A stretch of DNA of 55,814 bases from Patescibacteria group bacterium (GCA_026417895.1 JAOACJ010000011.1:1-55814); one strand, 5' to 3'. Shown: positions 24,624-33,619, counted from the first letter of the stretch. Notes: a model not told the origin generated them from the sequence alone. Translations and numbers: made by a program.

Positions 24624-25250
24624 TTAATTTTTTACTTTCAATTTTCTAAGAATTTCTTGAAAAACATTTTGAATTGGCTGTTCACCATTAATTTTGACTA
24701 AAATACCCCTTTTTTGATAAAAGTCGATCAATGGTTCACTTTCTTGATGATAAATTTCTAATCTTTTTAAAATCTTTTCTTTTTCATCATCTTCTCTAAT
24801 AAAAAGGGTTCTTTCGCATTCATCGCAAACGCCCTCATTTTTTGGTGGATTATAAACTAAATGGTAGGTTTTACCACACTGGCAAACTCTTCTTAAGGTT
24901 AAACGGTTTAGTACCTCTTGATCAGAAATCCAGATCTCTAAAATATAATCTAAATTCGTGATGGAATCTAAAAAAATAGCCTGATGAATGGTCCGTGGAT
25001 AACCATCTAAAATAAAACTGTTTTTTGTTTTATCAATTTCTTCTTTAATAATTTGATTAGTCAGAGAATCAGACACTAATTTTCCCTGATTAATCACTGG
25101 CTCCACTTTGCGGCCCAACTCTGTTTTATTTTTAATATGCCAACGAAAAAGATTGCCCGAAGAAATAAGTGGTATTTTAAATTTTTGAGCCAAAAGTTCA
25201 GCTTGCGTTCCTTTACCTGAGGCCGGAGGACCTATAAGAGCAATTTTCAT
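24624..25250 (-). CDS. adk: Adenylate kinase with zinc-binding lid
   Basis: 208 residues: P-loop GPPASGKGTQAELL, NMP-binding region SSGNLFRWHIKN, FILDGYPRTIHQA, and a lid with four cysteines (CQCGKTYHLVYNPPK and CDECE) that should hold zinc structurally. It interconverts ATP+AMP and 2 ADP. It lies 3 bases from map. A second, larger adenylate-kinase-like protein is encoded at 43216-44280. Confidence 0.95.
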   Translation of the reverse strand: MKIALIGPPASGKGTQAELLAQKFKIPLISSGNLFRWHIKNKTELGRKVEPVINQGKLVSDSLTNQIIKEEIDKTKNSFILDGYPRTIHQAIFLDSITNLDYILEIWISDQEVLNRLTLRRVCQCGKTYHLVYNPPKNEGVCDECERTLFIREDDEKEKILKRLEIYHQESEPLIDFYQKRGILVKINGEQPIQNVFQEILRKLKVKN

Positions 25251-25265
25251 AAAAATGGTAATGAA

Positions 25266-25829
25266 CTAATGAGAAATTTTTATTTTATTTAATACCTCTT
25301 CCACTTTTTTATATAATTCTTCTAAACTGCTGTCATTGACAATTCTAAAATCGGCTAAAGAAATCACTTGATCTAACTGTTGTTGAAATTCATTACCCTT
25401 TCTTTCTAGTTCTTCTTGGCGTTTAAATTTTTCAAAAGAAACCGCATCGTCAATTTTGCCTCTTTTTTTGGCTCGTTCATAACGAAGTTCAATAGGTGCC
25501 TCGAGAGCTAAAAGAAAGAAACGACCCTCTTTTTTCAATTCTTCGATCTCGCCTGGATTTCTAATACTTGAAATAACAATTTTTTCTTTATCCCTTATTC
25601 TTTCTAAAGCCATTTTGGCTAAAATCCCTGGACCATATTTCTTACGTAATTCATTGGCTTCTTTAACTAGGTCATCCCGAGAGTAATAACAATTTTTTTT
25701 CTGACATTCTTCGCGGACTAAATCAGCTAGAGACAAGTGGAAAAATCCTTTCTTTTCTAAATAATTTGCCACTGTATCTTTCCCCGAAGAAAATGTTCCG
25801 GTTATACCCAGAATCAATCTTTGAGACAT
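25266..25829 (-). CDS. P-loop nucleotide kinase-like protein (UPF0200/dephospho-CoA kinase-like)
   Basis: 187 residues: Walker A GITGTFSSGKDTVANYL, LADLVREECQKK, LRKKYGPGILAKMAL, IVISSIRNPGEIEEL and RYERAKKRGKIDD. The order of motifs resembles the archaeal UPF0200 family and dephospho-CoA kinase relatives, rather than a standard cytidylate or thymidylate kinase. The substrate is unknown. Its place between secY and adk in the spc operon is unusual and suggests a housekeeping nucleotide role. AAGATTTTTCC-type AT-rich spacer precedes it. Confidence 0.7.
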   Translation of the reverse strand: MSQRLILGITGTFSSGKDTVANYLEKKGFFHLSLADLVREECQKKNCYYSRDDLVKEANELRKKYGPGILAKMALERIRDKEKIVISSIRNPGEIEELKKEGRFFLLALEAPIELRYERAKKRGKIDDAVSFEKFKRQEELERKGNEFQQQLDQVISLADFRIVNDSSLEELYKKVEEVLNKIKISH

Positions 25830-25884
25830 GAATTTATTTTTTTTATTAAAAAAGATTTTTCCAATTTTTAAATTTTCTTAGAAA

Positions 25885-27165
25885 CTACTTCTCATACTCC
25901 CTCATAGCAATCTGGGCCTCGATTTGTTTAACGGTTTCAATAACAACACTGACGACAATCAAAAGTGAAGCGCCACCAATGGTCAAAGCACTAATTTTCA
26001 GAAGTCCTTGAGTAATTAATGGCAAAATAGCAATTATGCCCAAAGAAAGAGCACCGGCTAACATAATTCTGGAACTAATTTTTGACAAATATTCAGCTGT
26101 ATTGCGGCCAGGACGTAACCCTGGGACAAACCCACCTTGCTTTTGTAAATGATCAGCAATTTGATCGGGTTTAAAAATAATCGAAGTATAAAAATAAGTA
26201 AAAGCCACAACGAGAACAAAATAAAGAAAGCCATAAAAAATTTGGTTTTGAAAAAGATGCACCAATAATTTTCCGCCTGTGGCAATGGCTTGGTTTTTAA
26301 CTTGAGATAAAAATTGACCAACTAAAGGTGGAAATAAAATTAAAGAAATAGCAAAAATAATAGGAATCATACCAGCTTGGTTGACCCGTAAAGGTAGATA
26401 AGTATCAGTTCCACCATACATCCTCATCCCTCGAATTCTTCTGGCATAAGAAACAGGAATGTTTCTTTGACCTTCGTTCAAAATAACTACACCGGCAATC
26501 GTAATCACTCCTAAAACAATCAAAACAATTAAATTAGCAATCTGGGCTGGCTCAAAAGTAAGAAGTGTTCTTTGAAGATTGGTTGGTAAATCTGCGACAA
26601 TGCCAGCAAAAATCAAAAGAGAAATACCATTCCCAACCCTCTTTTCGGAAACAAGCTCACCCAGCCACATCAGAAACATCGTGCCAGCCGTTAAAGTAAT
26701 AATAGTTAAAAAATATTCTTTTGGTCCAGTTAGATTAATAATGCCTTGACCGCTTCGACTTAAAAGAGTAATTAAAGCATAAGCTTGCAGAGCGGCCAAA
26801 GGTACGGTGGCAATTCTTGTATATTGATTAATTTTTTGATAGCCAGTCTGGCCTTCTTTAGAAAGAGCTTCAAGAGAAGGAATGACCATGGTTAAAAGTT
26901 GAAAAATGATCGAGGCAGTGATATAAGGTGCTACGCCCATGGCAACAATGGAAAAGCGTTCCATGGCGCCACCAGAGAGAATGTTTAAAAGACCAAAAAC
27001 TTGATTTTGGGCAAAGAAATTCTTTAGGGCCTCGATATTGACACCGGGTAAAGGGATATGAGCGGCTATTCTGAAAATTGCTAACATGCCTAAAACATAT
27101 AAAATCGCATTTCTTAAATCTTTATAATGCCAAATTGTTCTTATTTTTTCCCAGGTTTTTGCCAT
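25885..27165 (-). CDS. secY: Protein translocase subunit SecY
   Basis: 426 residues and ten transmembrane helices: the plug/TM2 region NILSGGAMERFSIVAMGVAPYITASIIFQLL, shown here in part as SGGAMERFSI and GVAPYITASI, then YARRIRGMRMYGG (cytosolic loop), NQAGMIPIIFA and GFVPGLRPGRNTAEYL. It forms the protein-conducting channel with SecE. Gene order L15-SecY is the standard one. Confidence 0.97.
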   Translation of the reverse strand: MAKTWEKIRTIWHYKDLRNAILYVLGMLAIFRIAAHIPLPGVNIEALKNFFAQNQVFGLLNILSGGAMERFSIVAMGVAPYITASIIFQLLTMVIPSLEALSKEGQTGYQKINQYTRIATVPLAALQAYALITLLSRSGQGIINLTGPKEYFLTIITLTAGTMFLMWLGELVSEKRVGNGISLLIFAGIVADLPTNLQRTLLTFEPAQIANLIVLIVLGVITIAGVVILNEGQRNIPVSYARRIRGMRMYGGTDTYLPLRVNQAGMIPIIFAISLILFPPLVGQFLSQVKNQAIATGGKLLVHLFQNQIFYGFLYFVLVVAFTYFYTSIIFKPDQIADHLQKQGGFVPGLRPGRNTAEYLSKISSRIMLAGALSLGIIAILPLITQGLLKISALTIGGASLLIVVSVVIETVKQIEAQIAMREYEK

Positions 27166-27172
27166 AAGATCA

Positions 27173-27643
27173 TTAATTTTGAATTTTGAATTTTGAATTT
27201 TGAATTTTTATTATCGCCCCACCTGCTTTCTTTATCGCCGCCTCAGCTGATTTAGAAAAAGCATGGGCTTTAAAAATCAATTTTTTCGAAATTTTCCCTT
27301 GACCTAAAATTTTAATTTTTTCTTTTTGATTTTTGATTAAACCTTTTTCAAAAAGACTGTCTGGATTAACTTCTTCGTTTTCTAAAAAATTTTTCTCTAT
27401 CTCTTCTAAATTAATAATTGTTGGTTTTTTCTTTTTACTTTTAAAACCACCGTGTTTGGGAATTTTTTTCCAAATTTTTCGCAGGGCCTTTATTTTGATA
27501 CCCCTTTTCCCACCTGAACGAGCCTTTTGACCTTTTTGCCCTCGTCCTGAATAACTGCCATGGCCAGAGGCATCGCCTCGACCTACTCTTTTTCTTTTTT
27601 TCTTTTTCTGAAATGTTTTGAGAGTATGTAAATTAAGTTCCAT
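27173..27643 (-). CDS. rplO: 50S ribosomal protein L15
   Basis: 156 residues with the Gly-rich N-terminal RVGRGDASGHGSYSGRGQKG and the C-terminal L15 core (LIFKAHAFSKSAEAAIKKAGG). After AIIKIQ the protein ends in NSKFKIQN, encoded by four perfect TTTTGAA repeats (27177-27204), so the natural C-terminus has been replaced or extended by repeat DNA. Only 7 bases separate it from rpsE; no L30 gene lies between. Confidence 0.95.
   Translation of the reverse strand: MELNLHTLKTFQKKKKRKRVGRGDASGHGSYSGRGQKGQKARSGGKRGIKIKALRKIWKKIPKHGGFKSKKKKPTIINLEEIEKNFLENEEVNPDSLFEKGLIKNQKEKIKILGQGKISKKLIFKAHAFSKSAEAAIKKAGGAIIKIQNSKFKIQN
27177..27204 (-). repeat. Four perfect 7-bp repeats encoding the L15 tail
   Basis: TTTTGAA repeated four times without change (plus strand). 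Translated on the minus strand in the L15 frame, it gives the tail SKFKIQN. Same period-7 behaviour as several other sites in the window. Confidence 0.9.
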
Positions 27644-27650
27644 AAAAAAT

Positions 27651-28118
27651 TTATTTCATTTTAGTCATTTTTTCAAGAGCTTTAAAAGTAGCCTTGACGT
27701 TATTAATTTTATTTTTTGAACCAAGAATTTTAGCGGTGGCATTTTTAATTCCAGCTAACTCTAAAATTATTCGGATTGCTCCGCCAGCCTTGATACCCTT
27801 GCCCTTAGCCGCTGGTTTTAAAATAATTTTTGCCGCCTTAAATTTTTCTCGAATTTCGTATGGAATAGTCTCGTTAACAATGACTGGTTCGATGATATTT
27901 TTTTTTGCCTGCCTTATTGCCTTTTCCATGGCGACGGCCACATCATTTCCTTTGGCTAAACCATAGCCAACTTTACCAGCTCTATTACCAATAACAACAC
28001 AGGCGCGAAAACGAAGTCTCTTTCCGCCAGCTACAACTCTTGTCACCCTCGCTAAATCAATTAATCTTTGTTCAAATTCTTCTTCTAAGGAAACCGGTGG
28101 TAATTTTGTTTTTGACAT
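27651..28118 (-). CDS. rpsE: 30S ribosomal protein S5
   Basis: 155 residues with the S5 double-stranded RNA-binding fold: LIDLARVTRVVAGGKRLRFRA (seen in part as VTRVVAGGKR), GNRAGKVGYGLAKGNDV and the C-terminal LELAGIKNATAKILGSKN. Normal length. It sits between L18 and L15 as in other spc operons. Confidence 0.96.
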   Translation of the reverse strand: MSKTKLPPVSLEEEFEQRLIDLARVTRVVAGGKRLRFRACVVIGNRAGKVGYGLAKGNDVAVAMEKAIRQAKKNIIEPVIVNETIPYEIREKFKAAKIILKPAAKGKGIKAGGAIRIILELAGIKNATAKILGSKNKINNVKATFKALEKMTKMK

Positions 28119-28129
28119 AAAATTAAAAT

Positions 28130-28534
28130 TTAAAAAACTAATCCGCCATCTCTAGCTCCATCGGCTAGAGCCTTGATTCGGCCATGATATTTAAAACCGC
28201 CTCGATCAAAAACAACTTTTTTGATTTTCTTTTTTAAAGCTTTTTCGGCAATCAATTTTCCTACTTGGTAAGCAACGGCTATTTTTCCAGCTTTCATTCC
28301 TTTTTCTTCTTTTATTTTTTTACTTTTAACTAGCGGTTTTGACTTTCTGAATTCTAAATCACTTGCCGCAACTAAAGTATTCCCTACTTCATCATTAATA
28401 ATTTGAGCATAAATATGTTTTAAACTTCGAAAAACCGAAAGTCGAGGACGATTTTTTGTCCCAAAAATTTTAGCTCTGACCCGCCGATGACGTCTTTCTT
28501 TTCTTTGATCTTTTCTCTTCATTTTCATATTCAT
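28130..28534 (-). CDS. rplR: 50S ribosomal protein L18
   Basis: 134 residues with a very basic N-terminus, then [20 protein letters not shown], the insert region [20 protein letters not shown] and the C-terminal signature [20 protein letters not shown]. It binds 5S rRNA. Three alternative Met codons lie within the first five residues. Confidence 0.95.
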   Translation of the reverse strand: MNMKMKRKDQRKERRHRRVRAKIFGTKNRPRLSVFRSLKHIYAQIINDEVGNTLVAASDLEFRKSKPLVKSKKIKEEKGMKAGKIAVAYQVGKLIAEKALKKKIKKVVFDRGGFKYHGRIKALADGARDGGLVF

Positions 28535-28552
28535 AGAATAAGTAAATAATTT

Positions 28553-29098
28553 TTAGGTGGCAGCGACAGCTTTTTTACCTGCCTTCTTCCTGACCAATTC
28601 ACCAAAATATCTAATACCTGTGCCTTTATATGGTTCTGGCTTCCTGATTTTTCTGATTTGAGCAGCTGTTTCGCCAAGAAGTTGTTTATCAATACTGAAG
28701 AGAGTCAAAATATTTTTTTCAACTTTTGCCTCAACATTTTTGGGTAAAATAAATTCAACAGGATGAGAGAAACCGACATTTAAAACCAATTTATTTCCTA
28801 AAACTTCGGCTCGATAACCAATACCAATCAATTCCAGTTTTTTTTCGAAACCTTGGCTAACACCTAAAACCATATTTGAAATAATTCTTTGAAAAGTACC
28901 CCAAAGCGCTCTTTCTTTTTTATTCTCAGGATTTTTCAATTTAACCTGAAGAAACTTATCTTTTATTTCTAAAACAATGGCTGGATGCATTTTTTCTCTT
29001 AACTCGCCCTTCTGCCCTTTAACAACAAGAAAATCGTCTTCGATTTTTACTTCAACGCCTTGAGGAATTTCAATGATTTTTTTACCAATACGCGACAT
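28553..29098 (-). CDS. rplF: 50S ribosomal protein L6
   Basis: 181 residues: MSRIGKKIIEIPQGVEV start, two L6 repeats, GIGYRAEVLGNKLVLNVGFS and the C-terminal signature RKPEPYKGTGIRY. Normal length. The 81-base gap to rpsH upstream is one of the longer ones in this operon and shows no obvious structure. Confidence 0.96.
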   Translation of the reverse strand: MSRIGKKIIEIPQGVEVKIEDDFLVVKGQKGELREKMHPAIVLEIKDKFLQVKLKNPENKKERALWGTFQRIISNMVLGVSQGFEKKLELIGIGYRAEVLGNKLVLNVGFSHPVEFILPKNVEAKVEKNILTLFSIDKQLLGETAAQIRKIRKPEPYKGTGIRYFGELVRKKAGKKAVAAT

Positions 29099-29179
29099 AT
29101 AAAAATTGTTATATTTTTAAAATCAAATTGTTTTCTGATTCAATTATTAAAACTCTTTTCCCGCTCTTGGTCTATTTTT

Positions 29180-29584
29180 TTACCAAACCTCACCAATTAC
29201 CTCTCCGCCTAATTTTCTTTTTGCTGCCTCCTCGCCAGTCATAATACCTCTTGAGGTGGAAATAATATAAAGACCCAAGCCACCTTTAACCTTCTTTATT
29301 TCCTTGCTTTTAACATAAATCCGGCAACCTGGTTTAGAAATTCTTTTAATTTCTCGAATGGCTGGTTGACCATCTTTATATTTAAAAGTTATTTTCAACA
29401 CTTCTTTTTTTCTTTTTCTCTTTCCTTCTTTAAGGGATAGTCTTTCCACTTTTTGAATAAAATTTGCTTTTTCTAAAACTTTAGCAATGGCAAGTTTAAT
29501 TTTGGAAAATGGAATAAAGGTTTCTGTTTTTCTTACGGCTAAGCTATTTCTAATTTTTGTAAACATGTCTGCAATTGGATCCAT
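29180..29584 (-). CDS. rpsH: 30S ribosomal protein S8
   Basis: S8 begins properly at the ATG at 29584 (MDPIADMFTKIRNSLAVRK); a longer reading from a TTG at 29617 would only translate a period-7 AT-rich array. C-terminal signature RGIMTGEEAAKRKLGGEV is present. About 134 residues. It binds the central domain of 16S rRNA and is a classic spc-operon autoregulator. Confidence 0.96.
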   Translation of the reverse strand: MDPIADMFTKIRNSLAVRKTETFIPFSKIKLAIAKVLEKANFIQKVERLSLKEGKRKRKKEVLKITFKYKDGQPAIREIKRISKPGCRIYVKSKEIKKVKGGLGLYIISTSRGIMTGEEAAKRKLGGEVIGEVW

Positions 29585-29612
29585 AAATTTAAAATTTATA
29601 ATTTTAAATTTT
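29585..29612 (-). repeat. Period-7 AT-rich array between rpsN and rpsH
   Basis: Units on the plus strand: AAATTTA, AAATTTA, TAATTTT, AAATTTT. The array fills the whole gap between the two ribosomal genes. Low complexity makes this one weaker than the GC-containing arrays. Confidence 0.5.
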
Positions 29613-29796
29613 ACCAAGAGGCTTTTCTCACACCCGGGATTTCGCCTTTGGAAGCAAGTTCTCTAAAACAAATTCGACAAAGATCGAAGTCTCTCATATA
29701 ACCATGTCTTCTGCCACAACGCCAACAACGTCGAACTTTACGAGTCGAATATTTGGGTTTTTTCAATGATTTAACGTATTGAGCTTTGGTAGTCAT
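29611..29796 (-). CDS. rpsN: 30S ribosomal protein S14, type Z
   Basis: 61 residues with the zinc-binding form's cysteines CWRCGRR and CRICFRE, and the ending [11 protein letters not shown]. This short zinc (C+) version is usual in CPR bacteria. Start ATG at 29796. Confidence 0.96.
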   Translation of the reverse strand: MTTKAQYVKSLKKPKYSTRKVRRCWRCGRRHGYMRDFDLCRICFRELASKGEIPGVRKASW

Positions 29797-29820
29797 AAGA
29801 AAATCATTGATTTGAGTTTT

Positions 29821-30372
29821 CTAGAGAGATTCTTTAAATGGAAGGCCAAACAATTTTAGTAAAGTTAATCCTTCTTCTCTCTGCCGAGCTGTTGTAACGA
29901 TAGTTACTTCTAAACCATGTAGTTTTTCAACCGATTCTGGTAAAATTTCAGGGAAAACTAACTGTTCTCTAAAACCTAAAGAAAGATTACCTTGTTGATC
30001 AACGGCTGTTAAAGGAATACCTTTAAAATCACGGGTTCGAGGCAAGACGACGTTAATTAACTTATCTAAAAAATCATACATTTTTTCATGACGAAGTGTC
30101 AATTTCAGGCCAACAACCTGATTCTTTCTGATCTTAAAGCCGGCAATAGATTTCCTTACTTTTGTCTCAACTGGTTTTTGGCCCGTTATTTTAAAACAAG
30201 TCTGTTTGGCTGTCTCAATTATTTTTGGATCTTTTTTCTTAAAAGCTTCTCCTAAACCAATATTAATTGAAATTTTTTCTAGTTTCGGTACGACTAAATC
30301 ATTCTTATAACCAAAAATTTCTTTCATTTTTGGTACAATTTCTTTTTTATAAATTTCTTTTAATCTAGACAT
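29821..30372 (-). CDS. rplE: 50S ribosomal protein L5
   Basis: 183 residues: KNDLVVPKLEKISINIGLGEA, TGQKPVETKVRKSIAGFKIR, LRHEKMYDFLDKLINVVLPR, RDFKGIP and FPEILPESVEKLHGLEV in order, all L5 signatures. It binds 5S rRNA. The start overlaps the end of rplX by 8 bases. Confidence 0.96.
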   Translation of the reverse strand: MSRLKEIYKKEIVPKMKEIFGYKNDLVVPKLEKISINIGLGEAFKKKDPKIIETAKQTCFKITGQKPVETKVRKSIAGFKIRKNQVVGLKLTLRHEKMYDFLDKLINVVLPRTRDFKGIPLTAVDQQGNLSLGFREQLVFPEILPESVEKLHGLEVTIVTTARQREEGLTLLKLFGLPFKESL

Positions 30373-30685
30373 AGGAAATTATCTCTTTACATTTTTTACA
30401 AATTCTTGCTTTCTTTTTATTTTCAAAAATTCTAAAACCAACCCGCGTTGACCGATGACAATGGGGACAAACAAGCATGACTTTTGAAATATAAAGTGGT
30501 GCGGGTATTTTAATTCTTTGACCCTTTTCTCCTTCTCGTCGAGGTTTAACATGTTTAACAACCAAATTTAATCCTTCAACAATAATTTTTTTATTTTTCG
30601 ACCAAACTTTCAAAACCCTTCCTCTTTTTCCTTTGTCTTTACCAATTTTTATTTCAACGGTGTCACCTTTTTTAATTTTTGCCAT
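30365..30685 (-). CDS. rplX: 50S ribosomal protein L24
   Basis: 106 residues: KOW motif region KGDTVEIKIGKDKGKRGRVL, GLNLVVKHVKPRREGEKGQ and a C-terminal zinc ribbon CPHCHRSTRVGF...CKKCKEII with four cysteines. The cysteine-containing form is common among L24 proteins outside the Proteobacteria. Confidence 0.95.
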   Translation of the reverse strand: MAKIKKGDTVEIKIGKDKGKRGRVLKVWSKNKKIIVEGLNLVVKHVKPRREGEKGQRIKIPAPLYISKVMLVCPHCHRSTRVGFRIFENKKKARICKKCKEIISYV

Positions 30686-30702
30686 ATTAATTATAATTAT
30701 CT

Positions 30703-31074
30703 TTAGATAACCTCCGGAGCTAAAGAAATAATTTTGACAAAACCTCTTTCTCTTACTTCTTTAGCCACTGGACCAATAATTCTTGTTCCTTTAGGTTCTT
30801 TAGTTTTTTTATCAATAATAACACAGGCATTATCATCAAAACGAATATAAGTGCCATCTCTTCTTCTTGTTTCTTTCTTGGTGCGAACAACAACAGCGTG
30901 TAAAATATCACTTTTTTTAACCAAACGATGAGGTATGGCTTCCTTGACGACAACGGTGATGATATCTCCTAGACGAGCCATTCTCTTTTTGTAGCCGCCA
31001 AAAACATGAATACACATCACCTTTTTTGCTCCGGTATTATCAGCGACATTTAAAATTGATCGATGTTGAATCAT
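30703..31074 (-). CDS. rplN: 50S ribosomal protein L14
   Basis: [20 protein letters not shown] is the L14 start, so the ATG at 31074 is used rather than a TTG at 31086. Further signatures: [33 protein letters not shown] and [17 protein letters not shown]. About 123 residues, normal. Confidence 0.96.
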   Translation of the reverse strand: MIQHRSILNVADNTGAKKVMCIHVFGGYKKRMARLGDIITVVVKEAIPHRLVKKSDILHAVVVRTKKETRRRDGTYIRFDDNACVIIDKKTKEPKGTRIIGPVAKEVRERGFVKIISLAPEVI

Positions 31075-31122
31075 GGTCTTTATCAATTATAAATCAATGA
31101 CAAAGATACAAGTCTTTTGACT

Positions 31123-31356
31123 TTATTTCTTAATTTCTACTAATCTCCATCTTTTTTCTTTAGAAAGCGGTCGACATTCCTCAAAAATGACCTTATCGCC
31201 AACCTTTGCTTCGTTTTTTTCATCATGAACTTTAAATTTCTTTGAAACGCGATATCTCTTTTTATATTTAGGATGTTTTTTGATCCGCTCAACTTTAACA
31301 ACAATGGTTTTATCCATTTTATCAGAAACGACTATGCCTTGAAATTTTCTGCTCAT
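31123..31356 (-). CDS. rpsQ: 30S ribosomal protein S17
   Basis: 77 residues: [20 protein letters not shown] (OB-fold start), [19 protein letters not shown] and [16 protein letters not shown]. Normal for the family. One base separates it from rpmC. Confidence 0.96.
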   Translation of the reverse strand: MSRKFQGIVVSDKMDKTIVVKVERIKKHPKYKKRYRVSKKFKVHDEKNEAKVGDKVIFEECRPLSKEKRWRLVEIKK

Positions 31357-31357
31357 A

Positions 31358-31540
31358 TTATTTTTTATTTAAAATAGTTAAAATTCTAGCGATATTTTTC
31401 TTAATCTTTCTTATTTCGCGAACGTTTTTAATTTTTTTTAAAACAACGTCAAATCTTAATGAACGGAGTTTGTCTCTTTGTTCAGAAAGGATTTTTTTTA
31501 GTTCCTCTTTTGTCTTTTGCTGAAGTTCGTTAATTTTCAT
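31358..31540 (-). CDS. rpmC: 50S ribosomal protein L29
   Basis: 60 residues: [20 protein letters not shown] and [20 protein letters not shown] followed by KKNIARILT, the two-helix L29 pattern. Gene order L16-L29-S17 is standard. Confidence 0.95.
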   Translation of the reverse strand: MKINELQQKTKEELKKILSEQRDKLRSLRFDVVLKKIKNVREIRKIKKNIARILTILNKK

Positions 31541-31556
31541 ATCTAAAAATAATTTT

Positions 31557-31967
31557 CTATTTTTTTATAAATTTTGTTTTAACAGGTAGTTTATGAGAAG
31601 CATAACGGAAGGCTTCTCGTGCTAATTCTTCTTTAAGACCAGTCATCTCAAAAATAATTGTCCCAGCTTTGACTGGTGCCACCCAGTGATCAACACTCCC
31701 CTTCCCCCCACCCATGGGTACTTCAGGAGGTTTTTTAGTGATCGGTTTATCGGGAAAAATTCTTAACCAAATTTTTCCACCCTTTTTGATAAATTTGCTA
31801 ATTGCCCTTCGCGCTGCTTCTATTTGACGATCAGTAATCCAGGCTGTTTCTAATGTTTTTAAACCAAAATCACCAAAGGCTAAATAATTTCTACTTGAGG
31901 CTTGACCAGTCTTTCTTTTTCGACCCTTCTGAGCTTTGTGGTATTTTGTTTTTTTAGGAGCTAACAT
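31557..31967 (-). CDS. rplP: 50S ribosomal protein L16
   Basis: Starts at [18 protein letters not shown] (ATG 31967); an upstream TTG at 32003 is not needed. Signatures: [57 protein letters not shown]. About 136 residues. It shapes the peptidyl-transferase and A-site tRNA region. Confidence 0.96.
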   Translation of the reverse strand: MLAPKKTKYHKAQKGRKRKTGQASSRNYLAFGDFGLKTLETAWITDRQIEAARRAISKFIKKGGKIWLRIFPDKPITKKPPEVPMGGGKGSVDHWVAPVKAGTIIFEMTGLKEELAREAFRYASHKLPVKTKFIKK

Positions 31968-32048
31968 ATCAAAACTATTAAAATCTATATTGAAGAAGCA
32001 CAAAAAAGGTAAAGCTTCTAATTATTGTTTTTGAATTCTGGAGGCGTC

Positions 32049-32684
32049 TCAAAAAACTTCTCCTTTATAAATCCAAACTTTAACGCCAATAGCACCGTAA
32101 AGGGTAAAGGCAGTGCCACGACTATAATCAATATTACTCCGTAGGCTGTGTAGTGGCATTTTACCCCAAGAAAATGTTTCAGCTCTAGCAATTTCAACGC
32201 CGTCGAGCCTACCTTTAATGACAATTTTTACTCCTGCGGCGCCGGCTTTTTTTACTTGTTCAATGGCTCTTTTAGCCACCCTTCGAAAGGGCACTCTCTT
32301 CTCCAGATCAGCAATAATTGTTTCTAAAACCACTGAGGCAGAGAGATGAGGTGAAGCAATTTCTTGAACTTGAATTTCAAGGCTGTCGCCTTTTTCTAGA
32401 AATTTATTTTCTATTTCTTTTTTTAATTTCTCGATATCAACACCACCCCGCCCAATTACTAGACCAGGTTTAGCCGTTTTAATAATAACTTTTAAAACTT
32501 CACCTACTCTTTCAATTTCAATTCCTCCTAGGCCGCAATTTTTGAGTCTTTTCTTTAAAAATTTTCTAATAGAAATATCAGTTTTTAAAATTTTTCTGAA
32601 AGAAGAAAGTTTGGCAAACCATTTCGACTGCCATTCTTGAATGAGGGGGATTCTAAAAATTTTTGGATTAACTTTTTGTCCCAT
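32049..32684 (-). CDS. rpsC: 30S ribosomal protein S3
   Basis: 211 residues: MGQKVNPKIFRIPLIQEWQS, KH-domain motif GLVIGRGGVDIEKLKKEIE, and the C-terminal half with RAIEQVKKAGAAGVKIVIKG and GRLDGVEIARAETFSWG. The C-terminus (GVKVWIYKGEVF) is normal. The gap to rplV upstream holds an octamer-type repeat. Confidence 0.96.
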   Translation of the reverse strand: MGQKVNPKIFRIPLIQEWQSKWFAKLSSFRKILKTDISIRKFLKKRLKNCGLGGIEIERVGEVLKVIIKTAKPGLVIGRGGVDIEKLKKEIENKFLEKGDSLEIQVQEIASPHLSASVVLETIIADLEKRVPFRRVAKRAIEQVKKAGAAGVKIVIKGRLDGVEIARAETFSWGKMPLHSLRSNIDYSRGTAFTLYGAIGVKVWIYKGEVF

Positions 32685-32692
32685 ATCAAACT

Positions 32693-32740
32693 CATTTTAA
32701 CATCTTATCATTTTAACATTTCATTTTAACATTTAAACAT
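32693..32740 (-). repeat. CATTTTAA octamer-type repeats between rplV and rpsC
   Basis: CAT-led units recur mostly every 8 bases on the plus strand: CATTTTAA, CATCTTAT, CATTTTAA, CATTT, CATTTTAA, CATTTAAA, CATGATAA. They fill an 89-base gap in an operon where most gaps are under 25 bases. No hairpin or gene is seen. Confidence 0.55.
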
Positions 32741-32773
32741 GATAAATTAGGGATATGATTCAGGATAACCTGG

Positions 32774-33316
32774 CTAGATTGTTTTTCTTCGAAAAATTTT
32801 TTTAATAAAACCTTCTTTTCTTTTAAGAGGCAAATTTTCTTGAATATTTTTTTTACCTTTTCTCTTTTTTTCAGAAGGTTTGGAAGTTTCTTCTTGAATT
32901 TGAACTTCGTTTTTTGGTAAAATTTCTTTTTCTGGTTCTTTTTCTTTCTCTTTTTCTCTTATTTTTTCCTTAACCACAACCCCTTCTTTGACTGAAAGAA
33001 CTATCGTCAAATGAGAACTTCTTTTTCTTATCGGCGTCGCCCGACCAAAAGCCCGCGGCAACCAACGATAAAGAGTGGGTCCTTGGTGAGCAAAAATTTC
33101 TTTGATATATAAATCTTCTTTTCTCAAAGCATACTGATGAAGAGCGTTGTGTACCGCCGAGTGTAAAAGTTTTAACAGCGGCCGGCAAGCCCTCTTGGGT
33201 AAATGAAGAAGTTGGGCCTCAGCTGAAACCACGTCAAGCCCGCGAATGACATCTAAAACTGCTCTCACTTTTCGAGGGGCCAAACGAAGATATTTTAATT
33301 TTGCCACAATTTGCAT
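32774..33316 (-). CDS. rplV: 50S ribosomal protein L22 with charged C-terminal extension
   Basis: 180 residues; the L22 core is the first 110 or so (LKYLRLAPRKVRAVLDVIRG, AQLLHLPKRACRPLLKLLHS, FGRATPIRKRSSHLTIVLS). About 65 further residues form a Lys/Glu-rich, low-complexity extension (KEKIREKEKEKEPEKE, then KRKGKKNIQ). Such tails are known in several lineages; a role in assembly or RNA binding is a guess. L22 lines the exit tunnel. Confidence 0.94.
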   Translation of the reverse strand: MQIVAKLKYLRLAPRKVRAVLDVIRGLDVVSAEAQLLHLPKRACRPLLKLLHSAVHNALHQYALRKEDLYIKEIFAHQGPTLYRWLPRAFGRATPIRKRSSHLTIVLSVKEGVVVKEKIREKEKEKEPEKEILPKNEVQIQEETSKPSEKKRKGKKNIQENLPLKRKEGFIKKIFRRKTI

Positions 33317-33322
33317 AAATTT

Positions 33323-33619
33323 TTATTTTGAACTACTTTTAGCCTTTTCTAATTCTCTCTGCATTTTCCCACCATGTTTAATAAATTTCCTAGTTAAAGC
33401 AAATTCTCCTAGCCGATGACCAATCATTTCCTCTCTTATTTTCACGGGAACAAAAATTTTCCCCTGATGAACATGAATTGTTAAACCAACCATCTCGGGC
33501 AAAATAGTCGAATCGCGAGAATAAGTTTTGATTTCTCTAATTTGACCATTTTTAAATTTATTGATTTTTTTTAATAATTTTTGATCAACAAAAGGTCCTT
33601 TTTTTAAACTTCTGGCCAT
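33323..33619 (-). CDS. rpsS: 30S ribosomal protein S19
   Basis: Starts at [19 protein letters not shown] (ATG 33619), followed by [20 protein letters not shown] and [13 protein letters not shown]. About 98 residues. The longer upstream reading would overlap rplB and is not supported by the family. Confidence 0.96.
   Translation of the reverse strand: MARSLKKGPFVDQKLLKKINKFKNGQIREIKTYSRDSTILPEMVGLTIHVHQGKIFVPVKIREEMIGHRLGEFALTRKFIKHGGKMQRELEKAKSSSK

Noticed and set aside
27644-27650. Hidden L30 gene between rpsE and rplO
   Set aside because: Only 7 bases lie between the two genes. L30 is absent here, as is known for CPR bacteria.
29585-29617. TTG-started N-terminal extension of S8
   Set aside because: It only translates an AT-rich period-7 array, and S8 proteins begin with the MDPIADM-type sequence.
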